A stretch of DNA of 64,000 nt, taken from contig VXBP01002400.1 of the NCBI GenBank assembly GCA_013400115.1, positions 1 to 64,000 on the forward strand, in the 5' to 3' direction. This stretch comes from Rhinopomastus cyanomelas. Taxonomy: Eukaryota; Chordata; Aves; Bucerotiformes; Rhinopomastidae. Shown piece by piece: positions 1 to 10,692 of this stretch; within the stretch, counting starts at the first letter, position 1; each line of letters starts with the position of its first letter. The position numbers and the translations under genes are program-made. The notes beneath the pieces are model-generated. The model was not told where the DNA came from. It did no database searches and saw only the letters and a list, made by a program, of their open reading frames with translations.

Positions 1-362
1 CATCCTCCTGGATCAAATGGAAGCTCAGCTGAAGGATTTAAGAGATGTCGGACTTCCTTTTTCGTAAAGGGTGGTCATGCTTTTGAGTAGTCCTCCATGA
101 GCTAGAAGAAACAAACTTACAGGTAAATGCAGCAGTATACAATCAGTCATGGTGAATCTTCCAGCTCGGTGCCCTCTGAGGAGCCCGTGGCCCAGCCAGG
201 GCACAGAGATCCCCATGGATCGCTCCACATCAAGCCCTGCCACCACCCACCCTGGGAAGGATGCGCAGAGGGGATCAGCTTGAGTGTGCATGAAAGCAGA
301 GTTTGACTGTTTTTGGCCTTTTGAAGAAACATTTTCTTCTCATTCGTGTTTTATACCTCAAG

Positions 363-564
363 GGCTACTGCAGACAAGGCCAGTAAGCTGGAATCAACTG
401 TTGAAGTGTATCGCAAAAAGCTGCAGGATCTGAATGACTTCCGCAGACAAGTCAAATCTCTGCAGGAAACCAATATGATGTACATGCACAATACAGTCAG
501 CCTGGAGGATGAACTGAAGAAAGCAAACGCAGCACGTGCCCAGCTAGAAACCTACAAAAGACAG
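363..564 (+). CDS. HOOK1: HOOK1 exon a (first in window)
   Basis: Acceptor AG at 361-362 and donor GTAAGG at 565. One carried-over base is followed by 67 codons from [10 protein letters not shown] to LETYKRQ. It is coiled coil and carries the strongly HOOK-specific stretch [20 protein letters not shown]. The preceding exon is not visible in the window. Confidence 0.93.
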
Positions 565-3500
565 GTAAGGCTGCATCTACACACCAATATGTTACTTTTT
601 CCTTTTTTTTAATTGAAAGGTAATTAAACAACCCATGGACTTTACCTTTGTCCCCTTAAAATTCTTATCTGTGAAAACCCCTTCTTGCTCTGCTATTCAC
701 TTTTTAATTTTCCTATTTATTAAACTTGCATGCTTAATTGTGGTTTCCTTCCTAGCTGATTGGATGGCCATGGTTTGCAGACTTCTCTTTACTTGAACTG
801 AGGTAATTCGTGTGCCCAGGACAGGTTACACTGAGATCACTTCTTTGTAATATTCCTAACTTTCTTCACAGAAATTGATTTTAAACTGTTGAATATTACT
901 TCAATTGAAATTTTATTTCAATTTCACCTATTTCAGTAGTAATTAAGAGATGCAGTAGTTAAATAAAATACAAGACAAAGAACAAAGGAAAAATCCATAC
1001 CACAAAACCGCAAAACAAATGCACAGGCCCCCATCCTGTCTTCCCTCCCCTAAGGTTGGAGGACTAGCTGTTTATTTTGGCTGGAGTGAAGGTTTTAACA
1101 GAGCTTTTTTTTTTAAAGGTAGCATCTTGCAATGTTCATGTGCTGAATATAATGTTTTTATTAAAAGGTCCAGGAGCTTCATAACAAACTGTCTGAAGAA
1201 TCAAAACGAGCTGATAAACTAGCATTTGAGATGAAGCGACTTGAAGAAAAACATGAAGCTTTAATCAAAGAAAAAGAGGTAAATCTATCGAACAAGACTT
1301 TATGTAGTTCCACTATAAAAACACAGTTTAGCATCTTTAGTGTGTGTTTGTATATATATGTAGAGAATGTAAAATACGTCTTGAAATGTGTGTGTGTGTC
1401 AGTACTATTCCTAATTAATGTTATTTGGTCTTAGTGATGCAGTATGACTGAATTCCACCTCAAATCTCTGTTCTTAGAGGCTGATAATACAGTGTGATGC
1501 ATTAAAAGAGACAAATGAAGAGCTCCGGTTTTCACAGATGCAGCAGGATCACCTGAGTCAAACAGGTATTGCTTTCTCTTCAGAGGCTTTTTTATGTGTA
1601 TTAGCTGTATCTTGAAGTTTATCACGTTAAACTTCGCATGCAATTTCAGGTGCATCCCGTGATAAAAGCCATGAGAATCTTGCTGCTGAGATTCTGCCAG
1701 TGGAATATAGGTAAGACAAATTGGTTTGGGATTTTTATGGATGAGTCATAATGTTGTGTCTGTAAAAGTTCAATATCCACAGCAATGTGATTCTGTGTCA
1801 CACATACTCCTTTTCCTTCGTGGTTCTTGTCTGGACCACCATGTAGCTGTTGATTATTTCCTCACGCTACAATTACTTCTAATTTTTAAAAGCATATCAG
1901 ATTGCTTTCTGTAGAGATCAGCTCAAAACATCCTCTTCAAGTAATGAAACAGTTCTTACCTTGCTGTGTGGCAGACATAATAAATAAATAATACACAGAC
2001 ACTGAGACAGAACAGCTAAAGGCTGGCTAGTATTACTTCTCAGGTCTGGCATAATGAAATGTAAAGATAAAACCTGGCTTTTGTTATGACTTTGCTTGTA
2101 TCTCATAGAATTTTCAAAATTTAAAAGAGTTTTTAAAGTTGAATAAAAAGTTTGCAGTTACCTTAAGCAAAGCTTGTTTCACTCAGTTTAAGGTTGGCGG
2201 AGTGAATGGGAATATTCGCTCCTGCTCTTAGTCACCTTTTTCTGAATTAACAGTGACATTTGTTGTTGTTTTTGATTCAGAGAAATGTTCATTCGGCTGC
2301 AGCATGAAAATAAGATGCTTCTATTACAACAGGAAGGATCAGAAAACGAGCGAATCACAGAGCTCCAGGAACAGCTAGAGCAGAATCATCGGACAGTGAA
2401 TGAGCTAGAAACAGAGAAAAGGTGATGGGTGAACCAGCATCTTGAAATATAACAGAAGTGATTTCTTGACCTCGGTGGCCTTATAGCTTTCAGCTGTAGC
2501 ACTATGCAGGAATCCAGTTTAATCACTATTTTAATCACTAACAAAGGGGTATGAAGCAAAGAAGAATGTGTTGCCATATGTGTTAGGTCATTTCCTAGCC
2601 CACTCTGAAGAATGTGTTGCTTGTAGGACTTTGTTCTTAGCTCTGAACAATTCGTGGTAGAGCAAGAATAGATGAAAACTGAATTTCTAGAACTTCAGAC
2701 TAATCGTGTTGTAATACTGGGATCTGATCTGAATTCCTCTATCACTTCATGAATGCTGAAAGTAGTTTGCTAGGACATGAGAACTTAAGGTAGTTAAGTT
2801 TACTCTAATTATTCTAGACCAATCACTATGAAGTATTTAATAAAGCTGCTGTGTATTTGTTTTGGCAGCAGTTCGAGTCAAACTAAAAGCATTTGAAATC
2901 AGTTTCACTGTGGCTTAAGTCCTGCTGGATAGGCCCTCTGTTCAGACAACAAATTGAAAAATCTGTGTGTTGTGATCTCTTTTAGATGGGTAATAACTGT
3001 CTTTTCTTTCAAAAAGGCTAGACAAAGAGCGCATCAGAGAGCTACAGCAGCAGATTGAGGATCTGCAGAAGACTTTACAGGAGCAAGGATGCAAGACTGA
3101 AGGAGTAAGTGAAGTCAGGCTTTGTTTAAAGCCCCTTAGAGTAGCATCAAGTCCCTTATTTATATCTGTCTCTTGTTTTTCTGTGTGTCTAATGCTGATT
3201 ACAACAAAGGCAGGGTTGTGGCTTGGTGCTTTTTGGATCGTGGTTTATTTTGTTTTTAAGTTTGTAAACCCTAGTTTATGCAGTAGTAAGTGAGTTCCAG
3301 AGAGCCTTTGTGTCACCATTCTCCACCCCCGGGGCACACCCAAACAAACATAGACTTTTCAAAAGATTTTACCAGCAAAGATCTTAAGCAATTGATGCTG
3401 TTGATTGTATTTTAAAAACTCTCTGACTTGTAAACAACTCCCTCAGTTTAGGTAGCACAGACCTGGCTCCAGTGTAATCAGAGCAGATGAGTTTTGAGAA

Positions 3501-6500
3501 TCCATGGGACTCCCCCACCAACTGCATTTCAGTTGGACAGACCATGTTTTCTGTGATTCCTTCCCCCTGCCTTCTTTGAGGAAACATAATTCTTTTACCT
3601 TCTCCTTTATTTTTTACAAATCTCTAGTTGTGGGACAACAACAGGTTAATATTTCCCCTGTATGAGGCCAAGGGAGCAGAAGGACCTCTTTTCAGGAGAC
3701 AAAGAGAGTCTCTACAAGTGCTGCTGGTGGAATCCACAAACCAGCAAAAAATTGACTTAAGCATAGATAGAAGCATAAATAAGCACCGTTTAGACACAGT
3801 TAACAAGATAATAGGATTTACATGTTGCTCGGTGGGACTGAAGGAATGTGTGAAAAGGAATAAGATTTACCTTTTGCCATAAACTTCGAGTGACTTTCTC
3901 TCTGTGAACCAGCTACAGGGTCCATGTAGCTCCCTTCATTTGCTATATCTAGTTTCACCATTAAATGGACATACAGTGAGGAGAATTGTTGTAAAGAGAA
4001 AAGATGCTGGAAATAGTATCTGGGCAATGCAGTAAATTTGAATGCAGGTACACAAATGCACGAGAAATGCAGTTTTTGTAGGATTTCTCTGATTTACTTT
4101 ATTTAGGTGTGTTAGGTGTTATTGCCTGACTTGTAAGAGCAGTTTTAACATTGCACACTGTGAAATACTGAAATACAACTGCATGTTAATTCTTTCCTTT
4201 AGCAGTCGAGCAACCTGAAGCAGAAGCTGGCAGCACACATGTAAGTCAGGCAAATGCATCCACAATGCGAATTAATGTGACTCTTGTAGCTCAGGAACTG
4301 CCTTTGTAGTGAAATCTCATTTCTCTAAGCCACTGACTTTGACAAACATGCATGTATTCAGTAAACTGTTAATGTTCTACAACAGACAGTTTAAATCATC
4401 ACTCTCACTGGACTTTAAACAGATAGCAGTCTTTTGAAATACTGCATCCTGTCAGCAGATGTAGCTCCTGCTAAGGAGAGATGCTGGAAGGGTTTTTGTT
4501 CACTTTCTGTTTTCTTTCTAGTCTCAGGAAAAAGAGTTGAGAAGTGGCATCTTTTATGGTTCTTCAAAAGCCCATACTGCTATTTCTGCTTAAACTCTAA
4601 ATAATTGCCAGAGTTTAAAATAGTTGTTTAAACTCTCCCACCATCAGGTTTTGGCTTAACACTGTGCATGGAATTATTTGTGAGCTTAATCCTTATTCCA
4701 GCTTGTCATTCCTAGGGAAAAGCTGAATGAAGTTCATGATGAGTTACAGAAGAAAGAGGCTGATCTTGCAGAACTCCAGCCTGATGTTGGTCAGAACCGT
4801 AAGTTGCCTTGTGTGTTTTGGGGTCTTTTTTTTTTTTAAAGAAACTCTCAAGTTTCTTCTGAAATGATCATAGCCACTGGGCTATGGGATACCTGTCTGG
4901 ATTAAGGCTTTCTGCTACAAGTTTAGCTTTAATCCTGAAGTGGGGGTGTGAGGAGGGGTTTTTTTAATTCATGGAAGCTTTTTGTTGAACCATACAAATG
5001 GGAATTCAGAGTTGGGTGGGACCTTGCGGTATAACTGAAACAAAAATAAGAACTTAGGAAAGTGTAGTAGCTAGAAAATGTATTTGGTGGATGGTTTTAT
5101 CCAGAGAACACAGAAGCCTTGAAAAGCATCTTGTCTGTTTTTATTTTGTGTGACTTTGTTGGTAATTTCTGTAAATAGCCCAGAAGATTGGAGAGCTGGA
5201 AGCAGCTTTGCGGAAGAAGGATGAGGACATGAAAGCAATGGAAGAAAGATATAAGGTGTACCTTGAGAAAGCAAGAAATGTGAGTGGCCTATTGCTGAAT
5301 ATATGCATTCCTTCCTCCTATATTGATCAAGAGGTTTATTTGAGTCCTCTACCTTCCAGTGAAAATTAGCAGCTACATGTTACAGTTTTAGTCAGGTTGC
5401 TCAACTAACCTTAAGTTGAGCAGTTAAGTTAAGCAGTCAGTTAAGTTGAGGCTTAAACCGTGAGAGGCATTAATTCCTTTGTAGCCTTTGATGTCTTCTG
5501 TTGCACAGTGTGACAGCTTTGTTTTCATTGTAATTGCCTGACTAGTGCTCAGTTTGTTCTGAGCAGTATTTCTGCCCTGAACAACTAAGATACGGAGCAG
5601 TTGAGAATCTACCCGGACTTGTAGTGCTTTTGTTTTGGCCTTGTACAGGTGATAAAAACCTTGGACCCCAAGTTAAATCCAGCCTCAGCAGAAATTATGG
5701 CGCTCAGAAAACAGCTGATAGAGAAGGACAAAAGAATTGAAGCCCTAGAGGTAAAGATTTACACATATTTACTAATAGCTTCCGATTTGTCTGCTCTCTC
5801 TGATACCAGATGCTCAAGTTACTGTCTTCTAATGATCCAGTACCCTTCAGTGCTGCATTCGGTTAGAAATCGCACAGACCATCAAATCTAGAGATGTATA
5901 GTTTGGCTTTAGCATCCCTGTGTCCTAGCATAAGTCTGTCATAGAATCATCATGCCTGGAAAGGACCACTAGGATCATCAAGTCTAGCCCTCATCCCAAC
6001 AGCTCCCTGACCCCTAGACCATGGCCTCAAGTGCTCTAGCTACTTGTTTTTTAAACAGCTCCAGGGATTTATACTAGATTCAAAGTGAGGGTGGGATAGT
6101 TGATGGGTGCGCACCAGTGGGACACAGCTCTGGTCTTAATGAAAACCAAGCAGCCTCTCACTGTCCTACAGTGAAATTGGAGCACTCAGCTTGCCCCCTA
6201 AAATGCCTGTACACCAATGCACGCAGCATGGGGAATAAGCAGGAGGAGTTAGAAATCTGTGTCCAGTCAGGTGATTATGATCTGGTGGCAATTACAGAGA
6301 CCTGGTGGGACAGCTCGCATGACTGGAATGGACACATGACTGGAGTGGTCATGGATGGCTCTGTCCTTTTCAGGAGGGACAGGTCAGCGAGGTGGGGTGG
6401 TGGAGTTGCTCTTCCCGTGAGAGAACAGTCGGAATGTATTGAGTTCTGTCCAGGGGTGGATGAAGAGAGAGTTGAGAGTTTGTGGGTGCGGATCAAGGGG

Positions 6501-9500
6501 CAGGCTGGCACGGGTGACACTGTTGTGGGTGTCTGTTACAGGCCACCAATTAGAATGAGGAAGTTGATTAGGTCTTCTACAGGCAGCTGACAGCAGCCTC
6601 ACAGCTGCAGGCCCTGGTTGTCATGGGGGATTTTGACTACCCTGGTATTTGCAGTCCAGGAGGTTCCTCCAGTGCATTGCTGACAACTTCCTGATGCAAA
6701 TGATGGAAGAGCCCACTAGGAGAGGAGCACTGCTGGATCTTGTACTCACCAACAAGGCAGGTCTGGTTGAAGCAGTGAAGGTTGAGGGCAGCCTTGGGTG
6801 CAGTGACCATGAGATGGTGGAGTTCCAGGTCTCATGTGGCAGGAACAGAATAGCTACCAGAATCACAACCCTGGACTTCAGGAGGGCCAACTTTGGCATT
6901 TTCAAGCAACTGCTAAGGGAAATCCCATGGGACAGGGTACTGGCAGGTAAAGGAGCTCAGGGTAGCTAGTTAACATTCAAAGACTACTTTCTTGANAGAG
7001 GATATCGAGACAAGAGAAGAGCTTCTCTTGGTTGATGAGGATTGGGTTAGGGATAAGTTGATCAAAGTCGATGTACATGGGCCCAGACGGGATGCACCTG
7101 CGAGTGCTAAGGGAGATGGTGGAAGTCATTGCTAGGCCACTCTTCATCATCTTTTCTAAGTCATGGGGATCAGGAGAGGTTCCTAGGGACTGGAGGATAG
7201 TAAATGGCACTTCAATCTTCAAAAAGGGAAAGAAGGAGGACCCAGATAGCTATAGACCAGTCAGCCTCATCTCCAACCCAGGAAAGGTGATGGAACAATT
7301 TGTCCTAGTGGAGCAGATTAAAACTAAGAAACTGCTTTGCTCCTGGATTTTCGGCACCAATTTTGTGGAGGGTTTTAGACCACAATTAAAGATAAAGGAA
7401 AAGAAAACAATGCAGTTACGTCTCAATGAGATCTGGGATAAATTTGCCTTAGGGAAACTGGAAAAGGGTTTATTATCTCTATAACTGTATACAGAAAAGA
7501 AGAAAAGGTTAAGCAAGTCAGTGCACACAAACTAGAAACTGAATCACAAATGCCATCACATATTCTGAGAAAAATACAATGGGAGGTCACTATCGTATTG
7601 GTCCTTGGGTCTTTTTCACATCAGAGATCTGGGGGAAAAAGGCATGTCAGTCAAGGAGAGACAAGTACCACCGCCCTCTCTATTATTCATGCATCACCCC
7701 CATCTGTGGTACAGCAAGACCCACACTGCTTGCAGACTGGTGAATTCTTCAGTACTTCAGCGTAGCTTCTCCAGCTCAATGCTCTCAGGATGGCCTGATT
7801 CCTCAGTGCCTGAACTGCATCCCTTGGTGCGGGAGACATGAATTTCAAACAAAGAACCCAGACTCTGTCTTTCATGCCCAAGGTTTAAGGATCCTCAAGT
7901 CCTTCTGCTTTCTTTGGCTAAGCATGAAGGAATTGTCCCCAGTACTTAAGCATCCCCACGTCTTTCTCAGTGGCAGAAATGACAAACAGTCTCTCTTCCT
8001 GCTGATCAGTGCTCTCTAAAATGGCAGTGAGCAGCCACATGGCCCTGGCCATGCATGGGACTCAAGATGGAGACCATCCGCATGGCTGCGTCAACAGGGC
8101 CGCCCCCCCACCACTCTGCAGGTGGCCGAGAGGGTTTGTCAGGACCCTCTCCTCCTGTCTCAGCTCCAGGAGGAAGAAGAGGAATCCCCCAGCTCACCAC
8201 GATGCTGACGGGCTGCTCTGGCATCGGGGGTGGGGCGTGGTGGTAGATCTCTGCACCAAAGTCTTTCCTCTCCGGTCCATGGCATCAGGTCCCAGCCAGA
8301 GTTGGGGTTGCCCCTGCTGTGTTAGGGTTGGTGCCACGCGGGGCCGTCCTCCTCCACCCTGCCGTTTACAGGAGCGGACCCAGTAAGGCCCCTNGAAGTG
8401 GATGAAGGAAGTGGAGCACCTCCCTTATGGGGAAGGGCTGATGGAGCTGGGTCACTTGAGCTTGGAGAAGAGGAGACTGAGGGGTGACCTCCTTAATGTC
8501 TATAAACATTTGAAGGGTGGGTGTCACGAGGATGGAGCAGGGCTCTGCTCAATGTCGTCTAGTGATAGGACATGGGGTAATGGGTGTAAGCTGGAACAGA
8601 GGAGGTTCNCCCTCCCTTAAGGGCAGGTACTTGGGAAAATGTCAGCTCCCCCCAGGATAGGTCACTGAGGGGAGGGGGTCCTCCCAAAGCAACACAACTT
8701 TTTTTTTTTTTCTTCATGAAAGCACAAATCTGTACATCTGAAAATTCTGGTAATTTTTAAACTGCAACACCTAGACGTTGTCTCCAGGCACATCAAAGAC
8801 AGGAGGGTCATTAGGGACAGTCAGCANTTCAGCGAGACCTGGACAGGCTGGAGAGCTGGGCAGAGAAAAATTTACTGAGCTATAACAAGAGTAAGTGTAG
8901 AGTCTTGCATCTGGGCAAGAACAACTCTAATTACCAGTATAGGCTGGGGACTGACCTGTTGGAGAGTAGTGTAGGGGAAAGGGACTTGGGGGTCATAGTG
9001 GCCAGCAGGATGACCATGAGCCAGCAATGTGCTCTTGTAGCCAATAGGGCCAACAACGTCCTGGGGTGGATCAGAAAGGGGACGGTTAGCAGATCAAGAG
9101 AGGTTCTTCTTCCCCTCTACTCTGCACTGGTGAGACCACACCTGGAGTATTGTGTCTAGTTCTGGGCCCTTGAGTTCAAGAGGAATGTGGAGCTGCTGGA
9201 GGGAGTCCAGCGTAGGGCAATGAAGGAAGTGGATGAAGGAAGTGGAGCACCTCCCTTATGGGGAAGGGCTGATGGAGCTGGGTCACTTGAGCTTGGAGAA
9301 GAGGAGACTGAGGGGTGACCTCCTTAATGTCTATAAACATTTGAAGGGTGGGTGTCACGAGGATGGAGCAGGGCTCTGCTCAATGTCGTCTAGTGATAGG
9401 ACATGGGGTAATGGGTGTAAGCTGGAACAGAGGAGGTTCCATATAAATATCAGAAGGAACTTCTTCCCAGTGAGGGTGACGGAGCACTGGAACAGGCTGC

Positions 9501-10692
9501 CCAGAGGGTTGTGGAGTCTTCCTCACTGGAGACATTTAAAACCTGCCTGGATGTGTTCCTGTGTGACTTGGTCTAGGTGATCCTGCTGTGTCAGGGGGAT
9601 TGGACTAGATGATCTTTCAAGGTCCCTTTCAGTCCCTAATGATTCTTTGATTCTATGATTGTTTTTGTGTTTTAAATAAGATTGTCTTCTCTGTCCCCTT
9701 GCAGGCTGAATACAAACTTGCAAAGCTGCGTGATTGTGAGGAGAAGCTAATTGTGACCGCGTGGTATAACAAGGTGGGTCGCCAATCCATTTGTTTCAGA
9801 TTGCAGTTTGTTAAATGTGACAGTTAAATTTTACATCCCCATTTCTTCTTCTTTTTAGCGACATTTTAGCAATAAGCCATTTTGGAAAATAATTTTGTTG
9901 TGTATTTTCTGCTTGTCTTCTGTCCTTTGGAACAACTTAAAATGTGGTGTAGGCCACCATTTCCAGGTGAGTGATATACTCTTTGCTGCCACAAGCTTCC
10001 ATCTGGATTGAGCAGGCTCCAAAGTTCAGTAGTGTTTGTTGTTGACACTTCTGGGCTTGAGATAAAGGGAGGCCATGGCTGAAGGGATTTCCAGATTCCT
10101 GCTTCACACATTCAATGTCTTTAGCACAATATGTAAGAAATCAAGCCAGAGCCATCTTCTCACTTTGCAGCAGTATTGTAAAGACTGTTAGAACGTTTGA
10201 CATTGGGTTGCTGAGAAAAGGACTGGAGAAAGTTGTTCATCTTTCCTTGTAGCAGTGTTTGATTAGAGTTTCATAAAGACTGGAACAGGGAATTAAGAAA
10301 AGGAAGTTAAAAGTGTAAGGGTTACTCGAGAAGCAACTTAACAATGAGCTAAAATGAACACATTCTGTGTAAAAGTGAATGAATCTTATTTTCTTCTTTG
10401 GTTCATACCCTTGATGACAGCAAGACGTGTACAGTAAAAGAAACTTTGTGTGCACTAAGGATAAGCTTTGTGTGTGTGAAGGATGGCTGGTTCTGTTCTG
10501 CTGTAGCGCAAATGCTCTCTGACTTGTTTGCAGAGCCTGACTCTTCAGAAGCTTGGTATGGAGGCAAGACTGGTTAGTAGCAGTGGTGCCTGCAGAGATG
10601 GTCCTGGACGCTCTTTCCTAGCTCAGCAACGCCATGTCACCAACACCAGAAGGAATCTCACTGTTAAAGTCCCAGGTGCAACAGCTGATTAA
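363..10692 (+). CDS. HOOK1: HOOK1, 3' twelve coding exons (gene starts upstream of the window)
   Basis: Twelve exons at 363-564, 1168-1278, 1478-1565, 1650-1710, 2281-2421, 3017-3104, 4203-4240, 4716-4798, 5179-5279, 5649-5750, 9705-9773 and 10534-10692 join in one frame with GT/AG boundaries and give about 413 residues ending in TAA. The translation tracks vertebrate HOOK1 from roughly residue 316 of the 728-residue human protein to its end ([69 protein letters not shown]). This part is almost entirely coiled coil, followed by the C-terminal region. HOOK1 is known as a dynein-dynactin activating adaptor; its N-terminal Hook domain binds the motor, and the C-terminal part seen here binds cargo through FTS/FHIP. 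The N-terminal exons lie outside the window. Introns 1-9 show no recognisable genes; intron 10 (5751-9704) is filled by transposons. No frame breaks are seen. Identification is secure. Confidence 0.95.
1168..1278 (+). CDS. HOOK1: HOOK1 exon b
   Basis: 37 codons, phase 0 at both ends, from [16 protein letters not shown] to LIKEKE. The acceptor follows a run of T then TTAAAAG; the donor is GTAAAT. Confidence 0.93.
1478..1565 (+). CDS. HOOK1: HOOK1 exon c
   Basis: 88 bp encoding [20 protein letters not shown] and onward to HLSQT. The donor is GTATTG and the exon ends in phase 1. It matches the KETNEELR block of HOOK1. Confidence 0.92.
1650..1710 (+). CDS. HOOK1: HOOK1 exon d
   Basis: 61 bp encoding [20 protein letters not shown]. 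The donor is GTAAGA. The NLAAEI(L/M)PVEYRE block is shared by HOOK family members. Confidence 0.92.
2281..2421 (+). CDS. HOOK1: HOOK1 exon e
   Basis: 141 bp encoding [20 protein letters not shown] through NELETEKR, a heptad-rich coiled coil. The acceptor is TTGATTCAG and the donor GTGATG. Confidence 0.93.
3017..3104 (+). CDS. HOOK1: HOOK1 exon f
   Basis: 88 bp encoding [20 protein letters not shown] to CKTEG. The donor is GTAAGT and the exon ends in phase 0. Confidence 0.93.
4203..4240 (+). CDS. HOOK1: HOOK1 exon g (38-bp microexon-like, tandem acceptor)
   Basis: Encodes [13 protein letters not shown] (the last codon is completed by the next exon). The acceptor reads TTTAGCAG, a NAGNAG tandem site, so the first Gln codon may be optional. 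The donor is GTAAGT. The 38-bp length restores frame with the next two exons (38+83+101 = 222). Confidence 0.9.
4716..4798 (+). CDS. HOOK1: HOOK1 exon h
   Basis: 83 bp encoding [20 protein letters not shown] to DVGQN. The donor is GTAAGT. Confidence 0.92.
5179..5279 (+). CDS. HOOK1: HOOK1 exon i
   Basis: 101 bp encoding [20 protein letters not shown] to KVYLEKARN, which is highly conserved in HOOK proteins. The donor is GTGAGT. Confidence 0.93.
5649..5750 (+). CDS. HOOK1: HOOK1 exon j
   Basis: 34 codons in phase 0, from [16 protein letters not shown] to RIEALE. The VI(K/R)TLDPK block marks the end of the long coiled coil. The donor is GTAAAG. The next intron is expanded to about 4 kb by transposons. 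Confidence 0.94.
5941..6090 (-). mobile_element. CR1 3'-end fragment
   Basis: The reverse strand shows a CR1 3' terminus (AGAATCATCATGCCTGGAAA at the + strand left edge, with the complement of the typical CAAGTCTAG stretch). It abuts a longer CR1 in the opposite orientation. Confidence 0.75.
7309..8769 (-). mobile_element. LTR element copy 1 (inserted in CR1, TSD CCTAG)
   Basis: Read on the minus strand, the unit starts TGTTGCAG and ends CTGCTCCA. It is bracketed by CCTAG at 7304-7308 and 8770-8774, a perfect 5-bp target-site duplication. It contains an AATAAA in the minus sense (about 7473-7478) and, about 55 bp before its end, a TGGTGCCGAAAA stretch that resembles a primer-binding site complementary to the tRNA-Phe 3' end. 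It is homologous along its length to the copies at 20348 and 52332. It has no coding capacity. A 214-bp CR1 block at 8395-8608, flanked by Ns, is an assembly intrusion and not part of the element. Confidence 0.82.
8395..8608 (+). repeat. N-flanked exact duplicate of 9226-9439 (assembly artefact)
   Basis: 214 bp of CR1 sequence, identical as read to 9226-9439, with single Ns at 8394 and 8609 and located inside an LTR element. Sequence homologous to the other LTR copies continues on both sides. Confidence 0.85.
9705..9773 (+). CDS. HOOK1: HOOK1 exon k
   Basis: 23 codons, [20 protein letters not shown] then YNK. The acceptor, CCCCTTGCAG, lies only about 45 bp after the end of the intronic CR1. 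The EEK(L/Y)IV(S/T)AWYN block is diagnostic for the HOOK C-terminal region. Confidence 0.95.
10534..10692 (+). CDS. HOOK1: HOOK1 terminal coding exon
   Basis: 52 codons plus TAA, from [19 protein letters not shown] to VKVPGATAD. It contains [16 protein letters not shown], the typical C-terminal HOOK1 motif. The acceptor is TTGTTTGCAG. Confidence 0.95.
   Translation, partial: SLTLQKLGMEARLVSSSGACRDGPGRSFLAQQRHVTNTRRNLTVKVPGATAD

Larger units (their letters stand above)
6091..9660 (+). mobile_element. Long CR1 LINE, interrupted by an LTR element
   Basis: 6117-6970 encodes CR1 ORF2 endonuclease ([17 protein letters not shown], the AITETWWD block, [27 protein letters not shown]). 7071-7308 encodes the start of the reverse transcriptase ([18 protein letters not shown]). 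The reading frame resumes on the far side of an LTR insertion at 8775 ([15 protein letters not shown]). 8905-9580 covers the C-terminal part ([32 protein letters not shown]), and the element ends at about 9660 in ATTCTTTGATTCTATGATTG. Frame breaks between blocks, and Ns at 6996 and 8827 where reverse transcriptase sequence is missing, mean that it is not a functional copy as assembled. Confidence 0.88.

Noticed and set aside
1..66. Open frame with ILLDQMEAQLKDLRD that looks like coiled coil and could be the preceding HOOK1 exon
   Set aside because: It does not match the HOOK1 sequence expected before ATADK, ends in TAA and has no good donor. It is probably intronic.
6117..7484. Open frames of 157, 106 and 137 residues that could be taken as host genes
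   Set aside because: They are CR1 endonuclease and reverse transcriptase pieces; the last one runs into LTR sequence.
8395..8608. Genuine CR1 insertion inside the LTR
   Set aside because: It is exactly identical to 9226-9439, has single Ns at both borders and lacks CR1 ends, so it is an assembly fault.
7309..8769. Full provirus with a usable primer-binding site
   Set aside because: No gag, pol or env sequence and no second LTR. It is a solo unit with target-site duplications.
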